Assembly (NCBI GenBank): GCA_003013855.2
Contig: ML058505.1
Coordinates: 2,170,001-2,234,000, forward strand
Origin: Liriodendron chinense
Lineage: Eukaryota; Streptophyta; Magnoliopsida; Magnoliales; Magnoliaceae
Reading direction: 5' to 3'
Length of the DNA: 64,000 nucleotides
Below, piece by piece: positions 21,926-31,968 of the stretch; position 1 is the first letter of the stretch, and each line of letters starts with the position of its first letter. The notes below the pieces were generated by a model. That model saw nothing but the letters and a program-made list of their open reading frames with translations. It made no database searches and was not told the DNA's origin. Made by a program: the position numbers and the translations under genes.

Positions 21926-24900
21926 TCATTCTTTTCCGTCAGCAGCACGAAGCGAGCCTAGTTGAACAGGAGCTTGTGTCCCAACCACTTTCGATGACCC
22001 ATAAACAGACAAGTCAATGCCTTGAGATTTCTCTTTCTCAATCTGTTCCTTGATCCAAAAGTAAGTGATTCTCAGCCCATCCTGTAAAATTCAAGCCAAA
22101 AATAAAAAAACAATAAATTGAAGGGCGCTCAAGCAGAAAGCAATCAAAATTTTCCTATGAGTGATAAAGTCCAGCCAGAAACATGCATTTTGTTCTTCAG
22201 AGAGACCGAGTCATCTCTGCCAACTCAGCAGAGCCAAGCTGATTTCAGCAATCTAGTAAGCAATGGGAATGGATCATTATGCACCTTCAATCTCATTGTT
22301 GGCGCCCATCCCAGCTTCTCTTTTATAAGAGTGTTGTCTGAATTGCGACCACGTACACCCTCTGGGCCAGGAATGTGCTGAATGGGGAGCTTCTTGCTCT
22401 CAAAACTGAGCACCATTTCTGCCATCTCATTCATGCTGACCATTTCATCACTTCCAATGTTCACTGGCTCCCGGAAGTCCGATTTTGTCAACCTATAGAC
22501 AACAACAATCGATTTGTGGAAAGAAGTTATTAAAGAAATGATCGACCACCATTTGAACTAGGCCAGAATAAATGGGTCACAACCACAAACAACTAGCCTG
22601 AGATTGCCGGTCTAAGACAGAAATAAAGCCACTTTTGGAAATTCATTAGTGCGATGGAGGCTCCCTTCTCCCCGGAATTTCCATTGTAAACATGCATACT
22701 TCTAGGACAACCAGAACCAACAGTCCATAGTGGATCACCATGTGAAGGGGTTAATCTGAAAATCACAGGATCAGACTATCGAGCTGTTGCCCTGCCAGAA
22801 ATGGTTCTGGCCATGTGACATTCAGTATGGGGCCTGCTAGATCAATGGTTCTGATTGCCCTAGACATGTGCCATTGTGCAGTGGAGGTGCTGAAGATGAG
22901 CTGCCTCCAACTTCAAAGAAGCCTCACTATCACTTTGATTCAAGTTCAATCATTCTGTTTTTTTTTTGTTTTTTATTTTTATTTTTTTTATTTATTTATT
23001 TATTTTTTTTTTTACAGCAATTTGCAAGCAAACAAACAGCATTTGAAGATGATAAGCAAACTTCACAAATTCTTTGAACTCGTCCTAATTCATGTGAAAA
23101 CATCAAATCAGACTTACCATTAAATACCTAACCTATCAGGAGACTAGAACAAGCAATAGATTTTTCAAGTGTGAGATTACCTCAGGACACCTTCTACACA
23201 CTCGTCGATGAAGGTAAATGATCGAGTTTGCAGCCCATCTCCCCACATCTCAAACTTATCAGTGGAAGTAATAGCCTTTCTACAAAAAGCCGCAGGGGCC
23301 TTCTCTCTCCCACCTATGGTATATAAAAGATAAGCCCAGGGTATTAATATAGGACTGAAGAGACAAATCTCTCGCATATACGACAACAAGCTGACAGCTG
23401 CTTACCTTTCCATGTTCCAAATGGGCCATAAATGTTATGGAATCGCCCAATCCGACATTCAATTCCAAAATCCTTTGTGTAATGCTTGCATAACTCCTCC
23501 GTTGCAAGCTTCTCCAATCCATATGCATCTTGAGGCTACAATATCAAAGAAGCTTTTTCAGTGTGAAAAGAGAGCAACCTGATCAAATTGATACAAGTGG
23601 TTCAAGTGCAATTTGCTATCATGACATAAGTCGACAAACTCTGAAGAGGAATGATCAGGTCCGGATGGATCAGGATGCAAATACGGTCTTGATGAGCCCA
23701 TTCCACAAAAATGGGTACATGGCTAAATGATCCAGACCATCGATAGAACTCAAAGTTAATGGAAGGTAATCCCAAAATTCTTCAAGTTTAGAAGGTCCCA
23801 TCCATCCCACCTTTGGCTTTTTCTCCTAGTGTTGCTGTATTATTTCTTGACTAGATAGCAATGTGCCAGTGACTAAAGGAATAAGACCTTCCAATCTAAA
23901 AGACTTATGGGACATCCCACATAAGTGGGGCCATGGGCTACCACCTATACAGGCTGGATGCATCCAGACCCAAAAATTCCTCACTAATGAAAATGGCCAT
24001 TATTGAAATAACCAAAAAGGTACTCAGATTCCATAACAAGACGAACCTCAGCAGGCCAAGCATCAGACTCCTTTAAGCTCACATTAGTTTCCAACTGCTT
24101 GAATTCAGGGTAGATGCAAGCACTAGATGCGTAGAAAAATCTGCAAACCATCATCACATCCATTCGTTGGTTATTAAAGCATTCATATAACACTACCCAA
24201 AAAGTATCCACTTAGAACGGTAATTCTAGACCGTGAAAGAGGAGAAAACAACTATCTAGCACAAATCAATTCTGAGCAAGGGCCGTTTGGCCAGCGACCA
24301 AACCCCAAGCTGAATTAATTTTCTGCCAGAGAAAGTGGAGAATTTTCCACCCCAAATTGTAATTGCTTCTGAAGCCATCCCCAAACGGGCCCTGTAACAT
24401 AGTTTCTATTGTATGAAAAAGGTTTTCATTGGAATAAGTTCTTTATTTCCCGCCTTTGAGTCACATGATAAAGTGATAAAAACTGAGACCATTTCCATAA
24501 CTAAAAAAACACATAATTCACAAAACTAAAGAGAAACAATTTGATTCTATATCGAATAAGAACAAATTCTATTACCGTCTTTGTTTTCCTACAAACTACA
24601 CAAAACAATCAGAAAACCCAATTCTGAAATCATACCAAAGAAACCAAAACCAAATGGCAAATACTTAAATCATCAACAATTGCTACTGTTTCCGTCTTTC
24701 ATTTTTCCATGAACTACACAGAACAATCCAATACCACAAAACCCAATTCTCAAACCAAACCATAGTAACCAAATGACAAATACTTAAATCACCAAGGCCA
24801 CTTACCTTTTCACTCCATTAATCCTTGCAGCTTCAAGCATGTTGAAGCTGATCATCGTGTTAGTTGTACATTATCACAGAATGATTGGATTGGATGAATC

Positions 24901-25216
24901 CCATCCCACCCATATCAGCTGCGAGATTGAAAACATGATCAACGCCATTGGTAACTTTCAAGCAATTGTCCATGACCCTCAGATCAACGAGGTGGAACTC
25001 GTTGCAGAACATATCTTCAGTCATGTGCTCATTCTTTTTCCAATCGGATGCGATGATGTAGTGGCCCTCACTCTTGAGGCGGCGGGCTATGTGGGAGGCA
25101 ATGAATCCACCGGCACCAGTGATGGAGATACGGAGCTTCTCGGTGCACCAGTAAGGCTCCCTCTCCAGATTCTCGTAAGTATAGGCGCCATATCCTTCAT
25201 CGCCAGTGCTCCCCAT
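21926..25216 (-). CDS. GME: GDP-mannose 3,5-epimerase (six coding exons, one-base insertion in the first)
   Basis: The enzyme epimerises GDP-D-mannose to GDP-L-galactose and GDP-L-gulose, the branch point of ascorbate and cell-wall L-galactose synthesis, in the cytosol. Minus-strand exons: 25216-24806, 24140-24047, 23535-23406, 23313-23181, 22492-22285 and 22081-21926. All introns have GT..AG ends. Joined length is 1132 nt; without one extra base it would be 1131 nt, or 376 residues plus stop, matching the plant family (about 376-378). It is an extended short-chain dehydrogenase: NAD-binding GAGGFIA at residues 34-40, Cys145 in SSACIYP, catalytic Tyr173 and Lys177 in YGLEK, and Lys216 in GGREKAP. 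The start gives MGSTGDEGYG, as in plant orthologues. An extra base at about 24862 creates a TAA after residue 118, the only defect seen. It is either an assembly error or a fresh null allele. Confidence 0.95.
24285..24393. repeat. Short TIR element (MITE-like) in the first coding intron of GME
   Basis: About 109 bp start GGGCCGTTTGGCCAGCG and end CATCCCCAAACGGGCCC. The inverse of the right end (GGGCCCGTTTGGGGATG) matches the left end. No coding capacity; I see no clear target duplication. Confidence 0.6.
24862..24862 (-). other. GME: Single-base insertion that breaks the GME frame
   Basis: After the codons for MYN (residue 118) the minus strand reads TAA CAC GAT GAT. Skipping one base restores the family pattern of N-T-M-I-S-F-N-M-L-E-A-A through the exon end. 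The site is not in a homopolymer. Confidence 0.85.
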
Positions 25217-25996
25217 TCTGCAAAATTTCCATAAAGATGCCAAAATCAATGGCCGAATCGGATTCCAAAATTCAAACTTCATGGATCCATCAGAAAAGAT
25301 AATAATAAATAAATAAAAAGACACCTAAATGGAAGCCTATCATCCAAACCAAATCCCAATTATGGATAAAAAAAATATTATCAACCCAAGAAAAAAAAAT
25401 GTAAATATAATTAAAGGCTCCAAAATAATAAAGAAAAAGAGAAAATAACATTCACTCTACCAAAATGAAGCCAAACCAAAGCATCAAACACCCAGAAAAA
25501 AAAATGATATCAATCAAACAAAAGAGTGAGTAACGAAATATTTTAAAACAAAAAACCATACCACAAATTAATATATAAATGACCACTAATAAAAATCATA
25601 TTTGTCCACTTAAAAATGTGAAAGAAACTAAGAAAAACCAATCAAACTCAATAAGTCTACACTAATTCGTTCAAATTGAGAAATAATCACCAAAAAGGAT
25701 AATTTCTGTCCACTCAAAACTGGAAACAAAGAAGTTAAAACCCCATCAAAATTCAATCATTCTACCTATAATGCATTCAAATTTTCAAATAAACAAAAAA
25801 AAAACCCATAAAAATTTAAAAAAATTCAAAATTCAATAATTCCACCTCTCATGAAAACACACTTGAAAAAAAAAAACCCACCAACATTCAATAATTCTAC
25901 AAAACCCTTTGAATAACAAAACAAAAGAAACCCATTAAATCAAAACCCAAAATTTAAAAAAATAGTAAATTCGGTAATTCTACCTCTAAAGAATTT

Positions 25997-26004
<8 letters not shown>

Positions 26005-26027
<23 letters not shown>
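26005..26027. repeat. (GA)n microsatellite in the GME leader intron
   Basis: About 11 GA units. Confidence 0.9.
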
Positions 26028-26154
26028 CCCATCAAAATCAAAACCCAACCTACTAAAAAAAACCCCGAAGAAAATCAAATCAACAACTAAAAAACGACGA
26101 AAAAATTCACAAAAAAACCACCATTATTACCTCCAAGTCATCCAAATCAAACCC

Positions 26155-26158
<4 letters not shown>

Positions 26159-26186
<28 letters not shown>
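26159..26186. repeat. (GA)n microsatellite in the GME leader
   Basis: About 14 uninterrupted GA units, reading as (CT)n on the transcribed strand. CT runs are frequent in plant 5' UTRs. Confidence 0.9.
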
Positions 26187-26189
<3 letters not shown>

Positions 26190-26230
26190 TTAGATTCCTT
26201 TGAGCAGATCCTAAGGCCGCTCTGCTTCGC

Positions 26231-26238
26231 TTATATAA
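26231..26238 (-). promoter_or_regulatory. GME: TATA box of GME
   Basis: The minus strand reads CCTTATATAAGC. It lies about 30 bases upstream of the inferred start near 26205. Confidence 0.7.
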
Positions 26239-26360
26239 GGCAAAAAAACATAGGCTAGCAATTGAGAAGTTTTCTGATTTTTCCTTATTTTAATTTCTAT
26301 AATTTGTACTGAAAGGTAGCTAGCTCGCAGGAGTACCTGAAATGTAGTTCGCAGTACCTC

Positions 26361-26368
26361 ACACGTGT
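26361..26368 (-). promoter_or_regulatory. GME: G-box in the GME promoter
   Basis: ACACGTGT, a perfect palindrome with a CACGTG core, lies about 125 bases upstream of the TATA box. Such boxes bind bZIP, bHLH and light-signalling factors. GME expression is light-responsive in plants, but a link to this site is inference. Confidence 0.45.
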
Positions 26369-26562
26369 AAATGGCCCACCCTAGGTGATCAACGGTTCTC
26401 CTTGTGGGCTCCAGATAGTTGGAACTAAAGACGTCTACTCTACCCTCTGACAGTCATCGTGACCTGATTTATTCTACAGGTGGCCGTACCGCTGGTGAAT
26501 CTGCCTCGTCCCCGGCGAGGAATGTCCATTGGCACTTATTCCACCGGCCTCCCTTGTGGCAG

Positions 26563-26999
26563 GACTCTGTGGGACCCACCGTGATGTATGTGTTTTATCC
26601 ATTCTGTCCATCCGTTTTGCCAAATCATTTTAGGGAGTAAGCTCAAAATTTGGAGCATACCCAGAGCTCAAGTAGACCACACCATAAGAAATAGTGGGGA
26701 TAAATGTCCACCGTTGAAACCATCCTAAGGCTCACAGTGATGCTTGTTTGTCATCCAACTTGTTCATAAGTCCCATATACCTGGATGAAGGGAAAACGCA
26801 AATTTCAGCTCGATCCAAAACTTCTACTGGCCCTCGAGAAAGAAGTTTTAAGTGGTAGGCATTCAATCTCCACTGTTTACTATTATGTTATGTGGTCCAC
26901 TTGAGTTTTGGATATGCTTCTTTGTTAGGATGGTCTAAAATGAGCTGGAAGAACGGATGGACGGCATGGATAAAACACACACATCACTGACGGATGGAC
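26563..26999. repeat. Foldback repeat family A, full copy upstream of GME
   Basis: Left end ACTCTGTGGGACCCACCGTG, then GATGTATGTGTTTTATCC. Right end AACGGATGGACGGCATGG followed by ATAAAACACACACATCACTG. The arms are inverted relatives. The element starts about 330 bp upstream of the GME TATA box. Confidence 0.85.
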
Positions 27000-27059
27000 G
27001 AGATGCAGAGGGGGAGCAGGATTTTTTTCCGAGGGGCGAGGCACAAGCATGAAGCCAAT

Positions 27060-27235
27060 GGTCATGGTGGGCCGTAGGAAGGTTTCAACGGTGGAGCCAC
27101 TGTACTCACTGTTTCTGTGGTAGGGTTCATTTGAGCTTTGACTCGGTCCCATTTTTTTTTTTTTTTTTCAAGCCTTAAAATGATCTCTCCAAATGGTTGG
27201 ACGGTGTGGATACAACACATTCATCATGGTGGGAC
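27060..27235. repeat. Foldback repeat family A, right half only
   Basis: It contains GGTGGGCCGTAGGAAGGTTTC, the central-to-right series, and ends GGACGGTGTGG-ATACAACAC-ATTCATCATGGTGGGAC. The left arm is missing. A T-run of about 18 lies near 27151. Confidence 0.7.
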
Positions 27236-27261
27236 CATAGAAATTGGTGACGTTACTTGAA

Positions 27262-27740
27262 TGGCCAGATAGATACCGAGCCCGTCAGATCTCTGATTTG
27301 TTCCGCTGGAAGTTCTATGCTGGGAACTTAGGTGGGGCCCACCATGATGTTTGTGATAAATCCATTCCGTCCATCCATTTTTTAAAATCATTTTAGTACA
27401 TGAGTCCAAAAATGAGCCATATCCAAGATTCAAGTGGGCAGAAAACATGAGGATTGAAGGACCACAATTAAAATATTCAGGAGGCCACGGAAGTTTTGAA
27501 TCATGCTAATATTTATGTTTTCAGTTCATCCCGGTGGTAATAACGTAATGAACAGTATGGATGGCATTAAACATCACTGTGGACCCAGGAAGGTTTCAAC
27601 GGTAGGAATCTCCCTACCCACCTTTTCCTTTAGTGTGGCCACCTGAGTCTTTGATCCGGATCATTCTCAAAATCGTGCCTTAAAATGATCTCAAAAACAG
27701 ATGAACGGGTGGATTTTTTAAAAACATCATGGTGTATCCT
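27262..27740. repeat. Foldback repeat family B, full copy
   Basis: Family B differs from family A in its ends: GCTGGGAACTTAGGTGGGGC, then CATGATGTTTGTGATAAATCC and CCGTCCATCC. The right arm has the inverse AACAGATGAACGGG, then TGGATTTTTTAAAAACATCATGG. The centre shares CACGGAAGTTTTGAATCATGC with family A. Confidence 0.75.
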
Positions 27741-27834
27741 TCCCAAGGCAGGAATTTCTGAAATCTGCATCCATCACAGCTAATCCGCGTTCCCCTACGG
27801 ACGGTACTGTTAAGAGATTTGTGGGCTATGGTGA

Positions 27835-28020
27835 CCTATATTTTTTTTTATCCACGCGGTCCATCTATCTCATCTCTCTTGACAGATCATTTTAGTGCTT
27901 GAGCTAAAAGGAAGCAGATATAAGGTTCAAGTGGACCACACCATGTAAACCGGTCTATATTAAATTATTATGGTGAAAAATTCATGAGGCATTTGCTCCC
28001 TCTCACCCCTACGTGGCTCC
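27835..28020. repeat. Foldback repeat family A, left half
   Basis: TTTATCCACGCGGTCCATC, ATCATTTTAGTGCTTGAGC and TTCAAGTGGACCACACCATG are family A left-arm words in order. The right arm is replaced by unrelated sequence from about 27970. Confidence 0.6.
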
Positions 28021-28027
28021 GCCCATC

Positions 28028-28110
28028 ACTGCCGGATGGACGGCATGGATAAAACACACACATCACTGACGGATGGACGGCATGGATAAAACACACACAT
28101 CACTGTGGGT
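28028..28110. repeat. Tandem duplication of a family A end
   Basis: CGGATGGACGGCATGGATAA followed by AACACACACATCACTG occurs at 28033 and again at 28071, two head-to-tail copies of about 38-39 bp. The last runs into GTGGGTCCC. Confidence 0.85.
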
Positions 28111-28179
28111 CCCTCGGAGTCCTGCCACGTGGTGGCTGGGTCTCGGGCGCGGATCTCCTGCGAAAGCCTTGCGCAGGAA

Positions 28180-28402
28180 GTTCCTGCGCTGGGAACCAAG
28201 GTGGGGCACAGTGAACCGGGTCCACAGTGATGTTTTTGATAGATCCACCCCGTCCGCCTTTTCCTTTCGTGAGGCCCAATTGAGTCTTGGATCCGGTTCA
28301 TTTTTGTTCTCATGTCCTAAAATGAGCTCCCAAAACGGATGGAGGGAGAGGATTTATCAAAAACATCACTGTGGACCCCACCTTGGTTCCCAGTGCAGGA
28401 AC
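28180..28402. repeat. Foldback repeat family B, short internally deleted copy
   Basis: It starts GTTCCTGCGCTGGGAACCAA, then GGTGGGGCACAGTG and ATGTTTTTGATAGATCCACC. It ends with the inverse: GGATTTATCAAAAACATCACTG, then ACCCCACCTTGGTTCCCAGTGCAGGAAC. A near-perfect hairpin of about 220 bp results. CTCCTGCGAAAGCCTT flanks it on both sides (28155 and 28405) as a direct repeat. Confidence 0.8.
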
Positions 28403-28624
28403 CTCCTGCGAAAGCCTTGGAAATCCCCTGGGTCTCCGGCAATCCGCGTCACCCATTTTTTTATGGCATTTTCAGAAGGACAAGGAAATAGCTTCGACAG
28501 GAGAAAGCCTGGTGATCAGGTGGCTAGTGGCTTTTGTTACCATTAGTCACCCTTAGAAGAGCACTATGGATGGATGGTCATTACTCAGCGGATGCGGATT
28601 GCCTGCAACAGGTAAGTTCCAGCG

Positions 28625-29345
28625 CTCAGAAGCTAGGTGGGACCCACCGTGTTGTCTATGAGAAATCCTCGCAGTCCATCTATTTTGCTGGATCATGTTA
28701 AAACATGATGAAAAAAATAAAAAGAGTAGATCTAAACCTCAAGTGGGCCGTACTATAAGAACTGTGAGGATTGCACGTCGACCGTTGAAACATTCCTGGG
28801 CCACAGAGTTTTAGATCAGGCTTATATTTTTGTGTGCTCAGTTCAGACCTGTAGGAATGACCTTATAAACGGTATGGATGGCATATAAACATGTTGGAGA
28901 AACCAGTGAGCTTTCAATGGTAGGTAGGGCTGCACATATACTGCGTTAATTTGAATGACTCGCCCAATCTGACCCGGCAGAAACTTGATCTGTCCTGACC
29001 TGACAGAGAAAAGGATCCATCCCGAATGAATGCGGCTGGACCGTTTTTAATCTAGGCACGATTTAGAATTAGAGTTGGGCGCATACCAAGCCAGCTTGAA
29101 AGCTCGGCTCGGATTAGTTTGAAAAAGCTCGGCTCAGATTGGTTCGAATAGAACTTCAAACCAAACCAAGCCTTAGAGTTGAGCTCGTTTCAAAAAAACA
29201 AACCAAGCTCAAAATAGGGTTTGTAAGCACATTGTTTCTGTGGTGTAGTCCACTTGAGCTATAGATATGATTCATTTTTTGGATCATGTCCTAAAATGAT
29301 AAGTAAAAATGGATGTACGGCGTGGATAAAATATATACATGATGA
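28625..29345. repeat. Foldback repeat family A, split by a nested insertion
   Basis: The left part (to about 28922) runs from GGTGGGACCCACCGTG to AGCTTTCAATGGTA. The right part resumes at about 29226 with CATTGTTTCTGTGGTGTAGTCC and ends GGCGTGGATAAAATATATAC. The intervening 28923-29225 is foreign. Confidence 0.75.
28923..29225. repeat. Insertion nested inside a family A repeat
   Basis: It begins GGTAGGGCTGCACATATACTG and is rich in AGCTCGGCTCGGATTAGTTT and CAAACCAAGC words. Such A-rich, name-like repeats recur at 29575-29880, 30235-30415 and 48230-48360. It has no transposase. I cannot set a target duplication. Confidence 0.5.
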
Positions 29346-29574
29346 TGTGGATAATGCATTACATATACATGAATGCACACTATTTCTTTGCACTTGTAAA
29401 GTTATGCTTGTGCGCTTTTGTTTGGAAAAAGCTCTTACATGCTTATTTGGAAGCTGCACTCCTCCATTGCAGGATGTTAAACATAACGTAATAAGATACT
29501 TTTGTATTTGTTTTTCTGTTATTTCTAACTTTTTTTAATTCTTTTCTATTTAAACAAAAAAAGAAAAAAAAGAG
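29346..29574. other. Unassigned sequence between repeats
   Basis: No gene. A T/A-rich patch near 29510-29570. Confidence 0.4.
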
Positions 29575-29885
29575 CCGCCACATGTTTGAACTCGGTCTGG
29601 CCCGGTTTGAAATTTTCGACCAAACCGATCCCAGCCCGAACCAGATTTTTCTGGAGCAAACCAAACTCAAGCCGCATGGGTCGGCCCGAAACCCAAACCG
29701 GGTCGAACACAAACTGGGGTGGCACAAAAACAAGCCAAACCAAACTAGGGCTAACTCGACCTGGCCCAGATAGTTGCCCACCTCTATTTAGGATACACGC
29801 CAAACCCAACTAACCCAACCCGTACCTCGACCCATGTATACCCAACCCGTTTTGCCCGACCCAAATTGCCCCTAGTTCTGTCAGA
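29575..29885 (-). repeat. CCAACCCG/GGGTTGGGT-rich dispersed repeat
   Basis: The minus strand reads GGGTCGGGCAAAACGGGTTGG, GGTACGGGTTGGGTTAGTTGG and AGAGGTGGGCAACTATCTGG. This word style recurs at 30235-30415, 47953-48065 and 50344-50530. An 18-base A-run follows at 29894. Confidence 0.5.
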
Positions 29886-30044
29886 GTATTCTAAAAAAAA
29901 AAAAAAAAAAACATTCTGAGTTTGAGCAAGCCCTCATTTGGTGTATTTGAAAATTGAAACTTTAGATGGTAAGGTGGTAAACACACCTAGTTGCTTCCGC
30001 CCTTATTGTGTGGGTATTTTTTCATGAGGCTCAATAGGGAACTC

Positions 30045-30415
30045 CATTTCATTTTTGTGGGGCCCATGGTTGGGTTATCCAAGCCATTGATCTGATGCCC
30101 CATCATAAGTACATTATTCCTCTAAAAAATGTCTCAAATTGGAAAATTGTAAGCTCCCAACTTAGGCCTTTTGGTACTCTTCATTGAATGCAGACCATTC
30201 ATTTGCATTGGAAGAATCGAAAGGTGGGGTTAACCCAACCCGACTTGGTTCAACATATAGGGTCAGGTAGGGTTAGGGTTGACCCTTTTGCAAGTAGGAT
30301 AGGGTTAGGGTTGGGTCAGCCCAACCTGATCACAACCCGGACCGAAACTTGAACCTTTAAAATATATTTAGGTTTGGTCTAGGATTGCGCAACCCTAACT
30401 TGACCTGTGTACAAG
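30045..30415. repeat. Family R3 copy 2 followed by a GGGTTAGGGTTGACCC-rich repeat
   Basis: 30052-30225 matches 20562-20730 in order (GGGGCCCATGGTTGG, TTATCCAAGCCATTGATCTG, TCAAATTGGAAAATTG, GGCCTTTTGG). 30235-30415 is rich in CCAACCCGAC and GGGTTAGGGTTG words. Confidence 0.5.
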
Positions 30416-30419
30416 CCTA

Positions 30420-30760
30420 ATAGTAGGCATTTACCTACCCACTTTTTCTTGTTGGCCCATTTAAAATCTGGATCTGCCTCATTTTTAGGCTCATGTCTTA
30501 ACATGAATGGACCAATGGGCAGAATTGATTTCTCACAAATATCACAGTGGACCCCACATAGCTTGTGAGGGGGCCAATCCACGTCCATATTTATTTTATA
30601 TCCATGACATCCATCCATTTTTACTAATCATTTTCAGGCAAGATCCCAAAAATGAAGAAGATCCAAGTCTCAGTTGGACCATACTATAGGAAATAGTGAT
30701 GATTGAACACCCCACCATTAAAAACTTTCTAGTGTCCACAATAATGTTTCAATAATGTTT
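30420..30760. repeat. Foldback family A/B, two half-copies in tail-to-tail order
   Basis: 30425-30565 is a right arm (CTGCCTCATTTTTAGGCTCATG, then ATCACAGTGGACCCCACATAG). 30570-30760 is a left arm (TTTATATCCATGACATCCATCC, then CTCAGTTGGACCATACTATAG). The inverted order of arms suggests rearrangement. Confidence 0.6.
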
Positions 30761-30766
30761 ATTTAA

Positions 30767-31691
30767 TGTTATCGGCAATACCGAGCTAACCCTAATCTAT
30801 AAGAAAGCCCATAGGCCCATGGGCTCAACTTCCAATCTACAGGCTCAAGATAGTTGAGTAACAAAGGCCAATGGCCCATGACACCCAAGCGAAGTCCTTA
30901 GCCCTAAATAATGCTCTCTTGGTCAAAAGATGGAAGACTCAGATGCCACCAAATGCTAATCAGTGAGAGGACAGCTAAAGGGTAAGGCGCATCAGACGAA
31001 CTGACTTCTCAGTGAGTAGGTTGTACCGAATAGATGTCGAGTGGTCCCATGGAGTGGAGGCCAAGCTCATTATCAAGTGCCCTTAAACGAGCACCCACTA
31101 CTGAATGCTCATCACCGAGTGTTTAGCCCGTGGACGAGCACTCACTACTGAACGCTCACCGTCGAGTGTTCAGCCTGTAAACGAGCACTCGCTACTAAAC
31201 ATTATTCCCCGAGTGATCTCCTTAGAGTTGAGTGTTCTTAGGCGAGTACTCTCTGCAGTCCAAATATCTCCCGCACCGCCTCCAACGCTGTAAGGAGATA
31301 AAAGAGCAACAAATCTTGACATGATAAAAACTATCTCGAAGAATCCTCTGGATCTAAGTGTAATAAAGATGATCCCAAGAAATCCAGAGAAGAGATCTTT
31401 GGATCCACCTATAGTTCTCCGATGATCCTATAAATAGAGGTATCCCTCTACCATTCAAGGTACGCAAAAACTCCTCTAGAAAAAATCTTATTTTAATCTC
31501 CTATGTCTCACTGACTTAGGCATAGGAGGGCTAACGGTCAGACCCCCAGCCACCCTTCTTTTGTTTATAATCCTGTGTTGCAGGACCTAGGAAATTTTCC
31601 AAGTAAAGATTCATCTCGCACATCTAAAGGAGATCATTTCCAACGGAGGGGATCAAGCTAATTCATCAATTAACCATTTTCATCGTCAACA
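30767..31691 (+). repeat. 5' LTR of a decayed Tat-type gypsy element
   Basis: It starts near TGTTATCGGCAATACC and ends CATCGTCAACA at 31691, immediately followed by the ATTGGC..TGTCTGTGGGAA binding site typical of Tat elements. A TATA box (CCTATAAATAG) lies near 31429. At 31085-31215 a unit of about 55 bp with CGAGCACTCACTACTGAACG and GAGTGTTCAGCC is repeated two to three times. Length is about 925 bp. The matching 3' LTR was not identified. Confidence 0.65.
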
Positions 31692-31710
31692 AATTGGCTT
31701 GTCTGTGGGA
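31692..31710 (+). other. Gypsy primer-binding-site region
   Basis: ATTGGCTTGTCTGTGGGAAA follows the LTR end. Tat-type elements normally have ATTGGCGCCGTCTGTGGGA here, so the site is diverged. Confidence 0.6.
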
Positions 31711-31780
31711 AACGACGTCCAAGTCGTGTTCTCACCATTGTTGAGCACTTACGCTTCTGACGTCCATATCACATTAGTCA

Positions 31781-31968
31781 TGGGCGGAAGGCGCAAGAAT
31801 AGGGGTAAGGCGCCCCTTAAAGCAGAACCTTCCCAGTAAGAGGCGGATGCAGAAGAAGGGTTAACTCATACTCCTCTGTAACTTGCCTCAACATCGCGAT
31901 CCCGGCAAGGGTCCAGCCGAAAAAATTTCTACAAGAACGCGGGCAAGATCTCAGCCCTCGAAGAACAA
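31781..31968 (+). pseudogene. gag: N-terminal piece of gypsy gag
   Basis: An ATG at 31781 opens a basic start (MGGRRKNRGK), stopped by a TAG after about 20 codons and by others further on. It is followed by an Arg/Ser-rich stretch. The coding region is cut at 31968 by the insertion of a solo LTR and resumes at 34674. Confidence 0.6.

Larger units (their letters stand above)
25217..26205 (-). other. GME: GME 5' UTR exon and long 5' UTR intron
   Basis: On the minus strand an AG acceptor (TTTTGCAG) ends one base before the ATG. A good donor (CTTGGAG then GTAATAATGG) is at 26130-26129. This predicts an untranslated exon of about 26205-26131 and a 913-bp intron at 26130-25218. A leader intron is common in plant GME genes. 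The intron is A-rich on the plus strand. The CT-rich microsatellite at 26159-26186 would sit inside the untranslated exon. The transcription start is inferred from the TATA box. Confidence 0.65.

Noticed and set aside
29582..29813. Short frames in the GGGTTGGGT-rich repeat
   Set aside because: Both strands are open because the repeat is stop-poor; no protein resemblance.
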